Of a stretch of DNA of 50,578 nt, positions 40,369 through 48,029 are shown piece by piece. The notes beneath the pieces were generated by a model. That model was not told where the DNA came from, ran no database searches, and saw nothing but the letters and a program-made list of their open reading frames with translations. How positions within the stretch are numbered: the first letter of the stretch is position 1; every line of letters starts with the position of its first letter. Source of the DNA: an uncultured Clostridia bacterium (lineage in GTDB: Bacteria; Bacillota; Clostridia; Christensenellales; Aristaeellaceae); NCBI GenBank assembly GCA_946536315.1, contig CAMNEH010000006.1, positions 1 to 50,578 of the forward strand. Direction: 5' to 3'. Both the position numbers and the translations under genes were made by a program.

Positions 40369-40791
40369 ATGATGATTTCAACCCGCGGCCGGTATGCCCT
40401 TCGCGTGATGGTCAGCCTGGCCAGACGCGGCCAGCAGGGATATGTCCCGCTCAAGGAGCTGGCGGAGACCGAGGAAATTTCTCTCAAATATCTGGAGAGC
40501 ATTATGACGGCCCTGTCCAAGGCAGGCCTGGTCGAGGGCGTACACGGCAAGGGCGGCGGCTACCGGCTGACCCGCGCGTCAGAGGACTACAGCGTGGGCG
40601 AGATCCTTCGCGTCACCGAAGGCTCGCTGGCGCCGACGGCCTGCGTTGAAAATGGGAGCTGCCCCAAGATCGGGCACTGCGCGACGTACCCGGTATGGCG
40701 GAAGCTGGATGAGCTGATCAACGGGTTTCTGGACGGTGTCAGCCTGTCCGAGCTGATGACGGGCGATCCGGGCAACAACTACATTATCTGA
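40369..40791 (+). CDS. Rrf2-family transcriptional regulator
   Basis: This 140-residue winged-helix regulator has the Rrf2 start MISTRGRYALRVMVSLAR, the recognition segment EEISLKYLESIMTALSKAGL and the wing VHGKGGGYRLTRA. In the cluster-binding loop it keeps three cysteines spaced C-x5-C-x5-C (CVENGSCPKIGHC), as in IscR. The His that ligates the cluster in IscR three residues later is a Tyr here (ATYPVW). It therefore probably binds an Fe-S cluster with an altered fourth ligand and senses iron, oxygen or redox state. No cysteine desulfurase or isc/suf genes are next to it. The target is unknown; the L,D-transpeptidase gene follows after 16 nt. Confidence 0.88.
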   Translation: MMISTRGRYALRVMVSLARRGQQGYVPLKELAETEEISLKYLESIMTALSKAGLVEGVHGKGGGYRLTRASEDYSVGEILRVTEGSLAPTACVENGSCPKIGHCATYPVWRKLDELINGFLDGVSLSELMTGDPGNNYII

Positions 40792-40807
40792 TCATAAGGA
40801 AGCACAT

Positions 40808-42319
40808 ATGAAGCGATTATTAGCCTGTCTCCTGGCCGTTCTGGTGTTTGCCGCGCATGTGACGGCGTTCGCCTCGCTGGCGCTGTCCATCTCCGACGTC
40901 ATGATCACGGCGGGGGAGACGGTCAGCGTCTACTATGACCTGCCGGACGACGGAATGACGGCGTTGCTGCTGCTGGACGCGAACGGCAGCGAGGTGTTCA
41001 CGCTGTTTGAAGAGCGGCAGGACGCAGGCTTTCATGAGGTATCCTGGGACGGAACGGCGCAGGGCGCCGGACTTCCTTCGGGAAGCTATGACCTGGCGCT
41101 GCGGCAGGGGGACAAGGAGGTTCGCCTGAAGATCGTGCTGGAAACGCCCGGGGAGCGGCTGGCCGGGCAAACGGACGCGGCAGCCGACGGATTCGCGTTT
41201 TCGCCGGCGGCGACGGAAGCGCCGGTGGATACTGCCGCGGAAACGGCGTCCGTATATATGCCGGCGCTGCGGAGCGTACACACGCCAGCGCACGATCCTG
41301 AGGGCTGTTACTGGTGCACACCGATGGACATCACGGATGAGGCGGCCGTGTGGAAAATGCTGACGTCCCCCATTTATACCCTGAACGAGAACCAGAAGCA
41401 GCAGGTGATCATCCGCGCTGAGCCGAGTGAAAACGCGGCGGGCGTGGGCGTGGTCACCGGCACGTCGATGGGCGTGCACGTACTGGAAAACCGCTCTGAC
41501 GGCTGGTCACTGATCGAATGCTATTCTGCTTCTTTTTTTGATTCCAGGGTCAAGGCATGGAACGCGTTTGTGACGGGCTATGTGAAGACCAGCCTGCTCC
41601 AGACCAAAACCCCCGATCAGGAGTATGGCATCGTGATCGATAAGCTGACGCAGAAGCTGTACCTGTTTCACGAGGGACAGCTGATGACCACGCTGGCCGT
41701 GTCGACCGGGCTGTATAACGAGCGCCAGCCCTACAATGAGACGCGCTCGGGCGAGTTCCTGCTGGTCAGCAAGGTCGGCGATTTCCGGTCGGACGCGATG
41801 ATCTGCTCCTACGCGATCCGCTTCGACGGGGGCGACCTGCTGCACGAGGTGCCGCATGTCAAGAACGCGGATGGCGGCAAGAACTACAAATCGACCGAGT
41901 ACAAGCTTGGAACACGCGGCAGCCATGGCTGCATCCGGGTACAGCGCCTGAAGAACGCTGACGGCGTCAATATGCTGTGGCTGTGGAACCATCTGAACGT
42001 GAACGCCAAGTCCGGCACGCGCATGGTGATCTGGGAGGATTTCCAGGGCCGGCAGATTCCGATCCCTTCCGACGATACCGTGCTCTATTACAACAAGAAC
42101 GGCGGCAGCAACTACCACGCGGTCGAAAACTGCCCCGGCGTGCGCAGCCAGTATCTGCCGCTGTCACCCTTCACCTACGGCGAGCTGGACGGCGCCTTCT
42201 CCTCGCTGACCCCCTGCCCCTACTGCCAGCCCGTCCGCCGAAAGGCGGACATCGAGGCCGTCAACCGGGAGCATCTGACCGCCTCGCCCGGGATGGTGGC
42301 GGATTACCACCAGAAATAA
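40808..42319 (+). CDS. secreted L,D-transpeptidase (YkuD) with SH3 and cysteine-rich tail
   Basis: This 503-residue exported enzyme has a signal peptide (MKRLLACLLAVLVFAAHVTA), an Ig-like or FlgD-like domain (LLDANGSEVFTLFEERQDAG, then GLPSGSYDLAL), a spacer with CYWCTPM, an SH3-like module (VIIRAEPSENAAGVGVVTGT) and the YkuD catalytic domain (YGIVIDKLTQKLYLFHEGQL, then GTRGSHGCIRVQRLKNADG with catalytic Cys). YkuD enzymes make 3-3 peptidoglycan crosslinks that resist most beta-lactams. A C-terminal piece follows, YYNKNGGSNYHAVENCPGV to LTPCPYCQP, with conserved His and Cys resembling a small metal-binding domain. GGAAG precedes the start. It is 16 nt after the Rrf2 gene and may be regulated with it. 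Confidence 0.9.
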   Translation: MKRLLACLLAVLVFAAHVTAFASLALSISDVMITAGETVSVYYDLPDDGMTALLLLDANGSEVFTLFEERQDAGFHEVSWDGTAQGAGLPSGSYDLALRQGDKEVRLKIVLETPGERLAGQTDAAADGFAFSPAATEAPVDTAAETASVYMPALRSVHTPAHDPEGCYWCTPMDITDEAAVWKMLTSPIYTLNENQKQQVIIRAEPSENAAGVGVVTGTSMGVHVLENRSDGWSLIECYSASFFDSRVKAWNAFVTGYVKTSLLQTKTPDQEYGIVIDKLTQKLYLFHEGQLMTTLAVSTGLYNERQPYNETRSGEFLLVSKVGDFRSDAMICSYAIRFDGGDLLHEVPHVKNADGGKNYKSTEYKLGTRGSHGCIRVQRLKNADGVNMLWLWNHLNVNAKSGTRMVIWEDFQGRQIPIPSDDTVLYYNKNGGSNYHAVENCPGVRSQYLPLSPFTYGELDGAFSSLTPCPYCQPVRRKADIEAVNREHLTASPGMVADYHQK

Positions 42320-42326
42320 TCAGCGC

Positions 42327-42356
42327 TTGACTTGATCATGGTTTACCCGGTATAAT
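42327..42356 (+). promoter_or_regulatory. promoter of the HIT-uppP-DUF1846 run
   Basis: TTGACT (42327-42332) and TATAAT (42351-42356) are 18 nt apart. The -35 box starts 8 nt after the L,D-transpeptidase stop with no terminator hairpin between them. The HIT gene start is at 42386. Confidence 0.85.
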
Positions 42357-42385
42357 GCCCGTCGACAGAAAGGAGCGATCCAGGT

Positions 42386-42730
42386 ATGGAAGATTGTCTG
42401 TTCTGCAATATTATTAACGGCAAGATCCCCAGTACGCGCGTGTATGAGGACGAGTACTGCTATGCCTTCCGCGACATCCATCCGCAGGCGCCGGTGCATG
42501 TGGTGCTGGTGCCCAGAACGCATGTGCATGGGATGGATGAGACGGACGGACTCAGTGACGCGGAGCTGGCCGCGCTGCTCAGGGCGGCGTCCCGCATCGC
42601 GGCGCAGGAGGGTCTGGCGGAGAGCGGATACCGCCTGATTTCCAATTGCGGCAAGCACGCGTGCCAGTCGGTCGGCCACCTGCATTTTCACGTGCTCGGC
42701 GGACGCCAGATGACGGAAGAAATGGCGTGA
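42386..42730 (+). CDS. HIT-family protein (Hint/HinT-like)
   Basis: This 114-residue protein has the start MEDCLFCNIINGKIPSTRVY (C-x2-C of the HIT/HinT zinc-type subgroup), HVVLVPRTHVHGMDE, and the catalytic histidine triad SVGHLHFHVLGGRQM. HinT-type enzymes hydrolyse nucleoside phosphoramidates and related adenylates. Length is normal for HinT. It has its own promoter and the site AAAGGAG upstream. uppP starts 13 nt after its stop, and the two are probably cotranscribed, although no shared function is known. Confidence 0.93.
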   Translation: MEDCLFCNIINGKIPSTRVYEDEYCYAFRDIHPQAPVHVVLVPRTHVHGMDETDGLSDAELAALLRAASRIAAQEGLAESGYRLISNCGKHACQSVGHLHFHVLGGRQMTEEMA

Positions 42731-42743
42731 GGAGGGACAGATC

Positions 42744-43571
42744 ATGACTTGGTGGCAGGCGATCCTGTTGGGCGCTGTGCAGGGGCTGGGCGAGTTTCTG
42801 CCCATCTCCTCAAGCGGGCATATCATGTTTTTTGAACAGCTGCTGAACATGCAGATCGACGAGCGGGTCATGATGCTGGTGACGGTGCTGCTGCACGTCG
42901 GCACGCTCGCGGTCGTGGTGATCGTGTTCTGGCAGGACTGGCTGGAGATCCTGAAGCATCTGTTTCACTCGAAAACGCTGCTGTGGCTGATCGTTGCCAG
43001 TCTGCCGGCGCTGGTGGTGAAGGTGCTGCTGGGCGATCTGTTTGACAAGCTGAACAGGGGCGGGCTGCTGGGCGTCTTTTTCCTGGTCACGGCGGTCATG
43101 ATGTGGGGCGTACAGCGGCTGAGCGGCGGACGGCATATCGCCCGCACCCGCGAGGTGACCGGCAAGCATGCCGCGGTGATGGGCTGCTTCCAGGCGCTGG
43201 GCATGATGACCGGCATCAGCCGCAGCGGCTCGACCACGCTGGGCGGCATTGTGAGCGGCCTCAGCCGCAAGAGCGCGATCAGGTTCTGCTTCATGATGAG
43301 CGCGCCGGCCGTGCTGGGCAGCCTGCTGGTGGAGGGCAAGGACGCTTATGAAGCCGGCGCTTTCTCCCTGCTGGGGGATATGGCGGTCCCGATCGTCCTG
43401 GGCATCCTGGTCGCGTTCGTGCTCGGCCTGCTGACAGCGCGCTGGATGCTGAAGAAGATCAATGAAATCAGCTACAACTGGTTCGCAGTTTATATGGGCG
43501 CGCTGGGCGTGCTGACCATTGTGCTGCAGGTGCTGCACGTGGGCAGCTTCCTTCCTGTGGGGCTCGGCTGA
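42744..43571 (+). CDS. uppP: undecaprenyl-diphosphatase UppP (BacA family)
   Basis: This 275-residue membrane enzyme removes a phosphate from undecaprenyl diphosphate so that the lipid carrier can be used again in peptidoglycan and polymer synthesis. Both catalytic motifs are clear: GAVQGLGEFLPISSSGHIMF at the start and GISRSGSTTLGGIVSG at about residue 160. About eight hydrophobic helices are seen. It differs from the PAP2-type phosphatase at 3294, which could do a similar job by another fold. GAGGAGGGA precedes the start. The stop overlaps the ATG of the small following ORF by one base. High UppP activity is linked to bacitracin resistance in other bacteria. Confidence 0.95.
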   Translation: MTWWQAILLGAVQGLGEFLPISSSGHIMFFEQLLNMQIDERVMMLVTVLLHVGTLAVVVIVFWQDWLEILKHLFHSKTLLWLIVASLPALVVKVLLGDLFDKLNRGGLLGVFFLVTAVMMWGVQRLSGGRHIARTREVTGKHAAVMGCFQALGMMTGISRSGSTTLGGIVSGLSRKSAIRFCFMMSAPAVLGSLLVEGKDAYEAGAFSLLGDMAVPIVLGILVAFVLGLLTARWMLKKINEISYNWFAVYMGALGVLTIVLQVLHVGSFLPVGLG

Positions 43572-43813
43572 TGCGCGCGGAAGCATCCGCATCCGGTGGG
43601 CCGCAGCTGACGCAGGAGATCGTGGACGCGCTCAGCGCGGCGCATACCATGGAGGAGTATCTGGCCATCGCGGAAGCGCATGGCATCGACTGGAACGCGC
43701 TGGATGACGAATGGCTGGAGGCCGTCGTCAGCGGCGATGTGACTGAATTGCTGTGGCGGCAGGAGCGCCGCCTGAGAAGAGCGGGAAAGGCGAAACATGC
43801 GCAAGGGATTTGA
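43571..43813 (+). CDS. small 80-residue protein, Nif11-leader-like in pattern
   Basis: I do not recognise this small protein with confidence. It starts at an ATG overlapping the uppP stop (TGATG), which suggests coupled translation, and its last 17 nt overlap the DUF1846 gene. Residues 12-50 read LTQEIVDALSAAHTMEEYLA, then IAEAHGIDWNALDDEWLEAV. This pattern of two helices around an AEAHGI-type turn is like Nif11-family leader peptides and other small helical proteins. No double-glycine cleavage site is seen, and the C-terminus is basic (RRLRRAGKAKHAQGI). It has no membrane segment. It could be a regulator, a leader-like peptide or a helper of the next gene. Confidence 0.55.
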   Translation: MRAEASASGGPQLTQEIVDALSAAHTMEEYLAIAEAHGIDWNALDDEWLEAVVSGDVTELLWRQERRLRRAGKAKHAQGI

Positions 43814-45278
43814 CCAGGAAAAGTACACTGAACTGCAGTCCAAACACATCGCCGAACGCATCGAGCATTTCGGCGGGAAGCTGTATCTGGAATTCGGCGG
43901 GAAGCTGTTTGACGATTATCACGCCTCGCGTGTGCTGCCGGGCTTCGCCCCGGACGCGAAAATCCGCATGCTCCTGAAGCTGAAGGAGCAGGTGGAGATC
44001 GTCATCGTCATCAACGCGAACGATATCGAGAAGAGCAAGATCCGCGGCGACCTGGGCATCACGTACGACCTGGACGTACTGCGCCTGATCGACGCCTTCC
44101 GCGGCTTTGGGCTGTATGTGGGCTCGGTCGTGCTGACACGGTTTGCGGGCCAGAACGCGGCGGAAAAATTCGAGGAACGGCTGAAAGCGCAGGGCGTTCG
44201 GGTGTTCAGGCACTATCCGATCGCCGGCTATCCGACGGACGTCAGCCACATCGTGTCGGACGAGGGCTTCGGCCGGAATGACTACATCGAAACCTCCCGG
44301 CCGCTGGTGGTGGTGACCGCGCCAGGACCGGGCAGCGGCAAGATGGCCACCTGCCTGAGCCAGGTATACCATGAGCACCGGCGCGGGCTGAAGGCCGGTT
44401 ACGCGAAGTTTGAAACCTTCCCTATCTGGAACCTGCCGCTGAAGCACCCGATCAACGTGGCGTATGAGGCCGCGACAGCGGACCTGGCGGACGTGAACAT
44501 GATTGACCCCTTCCATCTGGACGCTTACGGGGTCACGACCGTCAATTATAACCGCGATATTGAGATCTTCCCGGTGCTGAACGCGCTGTTTGAGCGTGTC
44601 TGGGGCGAATCGCCCTACCGCTCGCCCACGGATATGGGTGTGAACATGATCGGCTATTGCATCTCGGACGACGCGGTCTGCCGCGCGGCCGCCCGGCAGG
44701 AGATCATCCGCCGCTGGTTTGCCGCGCGATGCGCCAACCTGGACGGCCTGGCCGGCAAGGAGCAGGCGGACAAGATCGAGCTGCTCATGCGCCAGCTGAA
44801 CATCATTGAGGAGGAGCGCCCCGTGATCGAGACGGCGCGGCAGCGCCAGCAGCAGACGGGCGAACCTGCTCTGGCCATACAGCTGTCGGACGGCGAGCTG
44901 GTCACCGGGAAGACCTCTCCGCTGATGGGGCCGTCGGCCGCAGTCATCCTGAACGCCGTCAAGCGCGTCGCGGGCATCGATAAGTCGGTGCACCTGATCC
45001 CGCCGGAGGTGATCGAGCCGGTTCAGAAGCTGAAGTGCCGTTATCTGGGAAATCAGAATCCGCGGCTGCATTCCAACGAGGTGCTGATCGCGCTGTCAGT
45101 GAGCGCGGCGACAAATCATGCCGCGGCGCAGGCGCTGGCCGCGCTGCCGAAGCTCAAGGGCTGTGAGGCGCACGCGACGGTCATGCTGTCCGCCACGGAC
45201 CTGGATACCTTCCGCCGCCTGGGCGTATTCCTGACCACGGATCCGGTTTATCAGAATCACAAGCTGTATCACCGATAA
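43797..45278 (+). CDS. DUF1846 (UPF0371) family protein
   Basis: This 493-residue protein belongs to DUF1846, common in Firmicutes and of unknown reaction. It has the family start GFDQEKYTELQSKHIAERIE, then FGGKLYLEFGGKLFDDYHAS, IVIVINANDIEKSKIRGDLG, the P-loop-like TAPGPGSGKMATCLSQVYHE and the catalytic-looking segment NYNRDIEIFPVLNALFERV. Length is typical (about 500). The family is soluble and has been compared with nucleotide-binding folds. The site GGGAAAGG lies about 6 nt before the start at 43797. It overlaps the small upstream ORF and is followed after 13 nt by an alpha/beta hydrolase. Confidence 0.92.
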   Translation: MRKGFDQEKYTELQSKHIAERIEHFGGKLYLEFGGKLFDDYHASRVLPGFAPDAKIRMLLKLKEQVEIVIVINANDIEKSKIRGDLGITYDLDVLRLIDAFRGFGLYVGSVVLTRFAGQNAAEKFEERLKAQGVRVFRHYPIAGYPTDVSHIVSDEGFGRNDYIETSRPLVVVTAPGPGSGKMATCLSQVYHEHRRGLKAGYAKFETFPIWNLPLKHPINVAYEAATADLADVNMIDPFHLDAYGVTTVNYNRDIEIFPVLNALFERVWGESPYRSPTDMGVNMIGYCISDDAVCRAAARQEIIRRWFAARCANLDGLAGKEQADKIELLMRQLNIIEEERPVIETARQRQQQTGEPALAIQLSDGELVTGKTSPLMGPSAAVILNAVKRVAGIDKSVHLIPPEVIEPVQKLKCRYLGNQNPRLHSNEVLIALSVSAATNHAAAQALAALPKLKGCEAHATVMLSATDLDTFRRLGVFLTTDPVYQNHKLYHR

Positions 45279-45291
45279 CAGGAGGCATGCC

Positions 45292-46290
45292 ATGGCAACC
45301 GGTTTCAATGAGGACGGCCTGGTCCTGGAGGCCAATTATGCGGCCACGATGGACAACGAGGTCCTGCCTGCGCTGAGGGCGCGCGCGCGGCAGCTGACGG
45401 TGACCGGGGAGCAGGGCAAGCCGCTTTTTGCGGAGACGCTGGCAGCGGACCGGCCGGCCGGTACGGTGGTGATCGTGCACGGATTCACCGAAAATGCGTA
45501 TAAATATGCCGAGCTGATCTGGTCGCTGCTGCAGAACGGCCTGAATGTCGTCGCTTACGATCAGCGGGGGCATGGCCGGTCATGGCGCGATGAGCGCATC
45601 ACAGACCTGTCCCTCACCCACGTGACGCATTTTCAGGAATATGTCGGCGACCTGGACGCCGTGGTGCGGCAGGCGCTGCGGGATCAGCCCAGGCCCTGGA
45701 AAGTCTTTTCCCACTCCATGGGCGGGGCGGTGACGGCCCTGTACCTGGAATCACACCAGGATGTCTTTTCCCGCGCGGTGTTCTGCGCGCCGATGATCGC
45801 GCCGCGGCGCAACGGCATTCCGCTGACGGCGGGCAAGGCGCTGTTCCATACGCTGAATTGGCTGGGTAAGGGGACGCAGCGCATGCCCATGTCCCAGCCA
45901 TACGCGGGACCGGAGGATTTTGCAACTTCGGCGGCATCCGGGCGAGCGCGGTTTGAATGGTACGACGCGGTGAAGGCGCGCGAAAAGCTGTTTCAGAATA
46001 ACGGGCCCAGCAACAGCTGGACCCTGCAGGCGGTCAAAGTGACAGACCGCATCCTGGCCGACGGCGCGGTGGAAAGAATCGCGTGTCCGGCGCGTGTCTA
46101 TGGCGCGGAAGAGGACGGCAGCGTGCGCCAGGAGGAACAGCAGATGTTTGCCGACCGGCTGAAGCAGGGCGGGCGCACCGTGGTCCCCGGCAGCCGGCAT
46201 GAGATTTATCGCTCGCCTGACAGCGTGCTGTTTCCCTGGTGGCACGAAGTGCTGGCCTTCCTCAAGGCGCAGGACGGAGACGCACAGTGA
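45292..46290 (+). CDS. alpha/beta hydrolase (monoacylglycerol lipase-like)
   Basis: This 332-residue protein has the alpha/beta hydrolase fold of the Hydrolase_4 group. VVIVHGFTENAYKYAELIWS carries the oxyanion-hole HGF, VVAYDQRGHGRSW follows, then the nucleophile elbow FSHSMGGAVTALYLE (Ser in SHSMGG), a late acid position near YGAEEDGSVR, and the catalytic His in PGSRHEIYRS. There is no signal peptide. The best fit is a lysophospholipase or monoacylglycerol lipase-like esterase acting on acyl chains. AGGAGG precedes the start. A thioesterase gene lies 133 nt downstream, so acyl metabolism is a reasonable shared theme, but the substrate is not readable. Confidence 0.88.
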   Translation: MATGFNEDGLVLEANYAATMDNEVLPALRARARQLTVTGEQGKPLFAETLAADRPAGTVVIVHGFTENAYKYAELIWSLLQNGLNVVAYDQRGHGRSWRDERITDLSLTHVTHFQEYVGDLDAVVRQALRDQPRPWKVFSHSMGGAVTALYLESHQDVFSRAVFCAPMIAPRRNGIPLTAGKALFHTLNWLGKGTQRMPMSQPYAGPEDFATSAASGRARFEWYDAVKAREKLFQNNGPSNSWTLQAVKVTDRILADGAVERIACPARVYGAEEDGSVRQEEQQMFADRLKQGGRTVVPGSRHEIYRSPDSVLFPWWHEVLAFLKAQDGDAQ

Positions 46291-46423
46291 AGGTGGCCGT
46301 TCCGCCGGGAGGCGACATATCACAGCTATCTGCCGCCGGTTGAGGCGCGTTGCCAGCCGCTGACGGACGGCGACGGCAGGATGACCAAAGCCCGGCCGTC
46401 CCAGGAAAAAGGAGAAAACGACC

Positions 46424-46864
46424 ATGTCTGAAGTCACCACCAGCGTACAGATCGTGCTGCCGCAGCACTGCAATGGCTACGCGCGTCCCCGCCTGTTCGG
46501 CGGCCAGATCATGGCCTGGATCGATATTGTCGGCGCGGTGGCTGCGCGCAGGTTCACCCGCTGCGCAGTCACGACGGTTTGCGTCGATCATCTGCATTTC
46601 ATCGCGCCGGCGTACCTGAACGATACGATCGTGCAGGACGCGCGTGTGACATGGACAGGACGGACCTCCCTTGAGGTGCGCGTGGACAGCTATGTCGAAC
46701 AGCTGGACGGCGCGCGCACCCTGGTCAATCGGGCCTACGCGGTCTATGTGGCGCTGGACGAGAACGACAGGCCCAAACCGGTCCCCGCCTTTGTGCCGGA
46801 GACGGAAGAGGAGCAGCGCGAATATGCCGCGGCGCTGCGGCGGAAAGAAAACAGAAAAGACTGA
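46424..46864 (+). CDS. hotdog-fold acyl-CoA thioesterase
   Basis: This 146-residue protein is a hotdog-fold thioesterase of the YciA/BFIT-like group: VLPQHCNGYARPRLFGGQIM, then AWIDIVGAVAARRFTRCAVT, VDHLHFIAPAYLNDTIVQDA and LVNRAYAVYVALDENDRPKP. The Asp of MAWID and the surrounding glycines fit the active-site helix. It should release free acids from acyl-CoA. AAAGGAG lies upstream of the ATG. The 133 nt before it contain no recognised gene. It is the last plus-strand gene of the run and converges with a minus-strand secreted protein. Confidence 0.9.
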   Translation: MSEVTTSVQIVLPQHCNGYARPRLFGGQIMAWIDIVGAVAARRFTRCAVTTVCVDHLHFIAPAYLNDTIVQDARVTWTGRTSLEVRVDSYVEQLDGARTLVNRAYAVYVALDENDRPKPVPAFVPETEEEQREYAAALRRKENRKD

Positions 46865-46979
46865 GCGTTCCGGAATCCGCACAGCGGCGAACCAGCGCCG
46901 GCCAATTGCCGATACGCCGGGCCTGCCGCCGGTACGAGCCGTCACCGCTCAGCCGCGAGCTGTACAGACCGTTTGATGT

Positions 46980-47969
46980 TTATTGGGCGATCTCCAGTAT
47001 CCGCTGCAGAATGACTTCTCCCAGGGCGTCGATATCGACGCCGTTTTCTTTTGCCCACTCCGTGATCATATCGGAGGCCTGCATAATCTGATCATCGGTC
47101 AGGTCCAGCTTGCCAGCGGCGTAACGGTCCAGACGGTCCTGCGCGCGAAACGCGGAGCTGCTGAATTTCAGCTGATGCTCGGCGTTGTACTCCTTCAGGC
47201 AGGCGGATTCCGCCTGAATGCAAATCGACAGGATAGTCTTCTTGAGCCGCGTCTCCAGGAGCGTTTTCAGGCTGTCCTCATCGTAGCCGAGTTCGGAGAG
47301 GAAGCGGAGCGCCACATCGGCGTCCGGCTCCGTATCTAAGGGCTGGCCATTGGCCTTGGCCTGCAGATCGTCGAGCGTACGTCGGACATCCTCGGGGATG
47401 TCAGCGCCATGGGCGGCCGCCAGTTCCTCGACCATGGCGTTATACTCCCGCACTGAAATCCTGACGACCGCGACCATGGCCTGCTCGTAGGATTGCTTGA
47501 ATTCCTCGAGTGTTTTGATCCAACTTTCCCAGCGGTTTTTCATATCCTCAAAGAAGCGTTTGGCTTCCTCGGCCAGCCTGCTCCATACGTCCATGAACCA
47601 GTTGGCAGTGTCGCCGGACATCCTGGAACCGACGCCCGTCATGCTGCTCCATTGATCCTTGATCCAGGACCAGACGCTGCCGGCGGCGCCGGTGACGGAT
47701 TCCACGGCCTGGTTGGCGGCGTTTTTGGCATTGTCCGCCAGGTCTGTAGCCGTCTGCTGGATCGTGTTCCAGCTGTTCTCTGTCCATTCCGCGGCGTTCT
47801 GCAGGGCCTGGTTGGCGGCTTCGCCGGCGTTGGAAAGCCAGCCGCCGAAGCCGCTGAGCAGGTTGCTGAGCGAATTGTCATAAGTACGGTCTTCCTGTCC
47901 TTCGGCCGCGACAGACAGTCCGGACATGAGTACAGTGAGTACGATCAACAGACTCAACAGGCGTTTCAT
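46980..47969 (-). CDS. secreted helical protein of unknown function
   Basis: I do not recognise a family for this 329-residue protein. It has a signal peptide (MKRLLSLLIVLTVLMSGLSV), then about 100 residues with spaced Trp, Asn and Ala suggesting amphipathic helices (NQALQNAAEWTENSWNTIQQ, then DNAKNAANQAVESVTGAAG), a charged coiled region (FEDMKNRWESWIKTLEEFKQ), and an acidic helical C-terminus (ALRFLSELGYDEDSLKTLLE). The repetitive helical part is like membrane- or surface-associated proteins. ATG at 47969 is chosen because GGAGG lies 8 nt upstream and the signal peptide starts there. It is codirectional with rpoC, but a strong terminator lies 23 nt before its start codon. Confidence 0.75.
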   Translation of the reverse strand: MKRLLSLLIVLTVLMSGLSVAAEGQEDRTYDNSLSNLLSGFGGWLSNAGEAANQALQNAAEWTENSWNTIQQTATDLADNAKNAANQAVESVTGAAGSVWSWIKDQWSSMTGVGSRMSGDTANWFMDVWSRLAEEAKRFFEDMKNRWESWIKTLEEFKQSYEQAMVAVVRISVREYNAMVEELAAAHGADIPEDVRRTLDDLQAKANGQPLDTEPDADVALRFLSELGYDEDSLKTLLETRLKKTILSICIQAESACLKEYNAEHQLKFSSSAFRAQDRLDRYAAGKLDLTDDQIMQASDMITEWAKENGVDIDALGEVILQRILEIAQ

Positions 47970-47991
47970 ATTCGTTCCTCCGTTCATCTGC

Positions 47992-48021
47992 AAAAAGGGG
48001 GCTGTCCGGACAGACAGCCCC
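47992..48021 (-). terminator. intrinsic terminator of rpoC
   Basis: On the minus strand GGGGCTGTC (48013-48021) and GACAGCCCC (47998-48006) form a perfect 9-bp stem with a 6-nt loop, followed by CTTTTTG (T run at 47992-47996). It lies 8 nt after the rpoC stop, a textbook intrinsic terminator. Confidence 0.92.
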
Positions 48022-48029
48022 GCAAACGA

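Noticed and set aside
46291-46423. Open frame continuing past the hydrolase stop (RWPFRREATYHSYLPP and on)
   Set aside because: It has no start codon with a binding site, and resembles no family; it could be a chance frame or a decayed tail.
46865-46979. Possible terminator between the convergent thioesterase and secreted protein genes
   Set aside because: Only short GC-rich pairings without a T-tract are visible, so no terminator was called.
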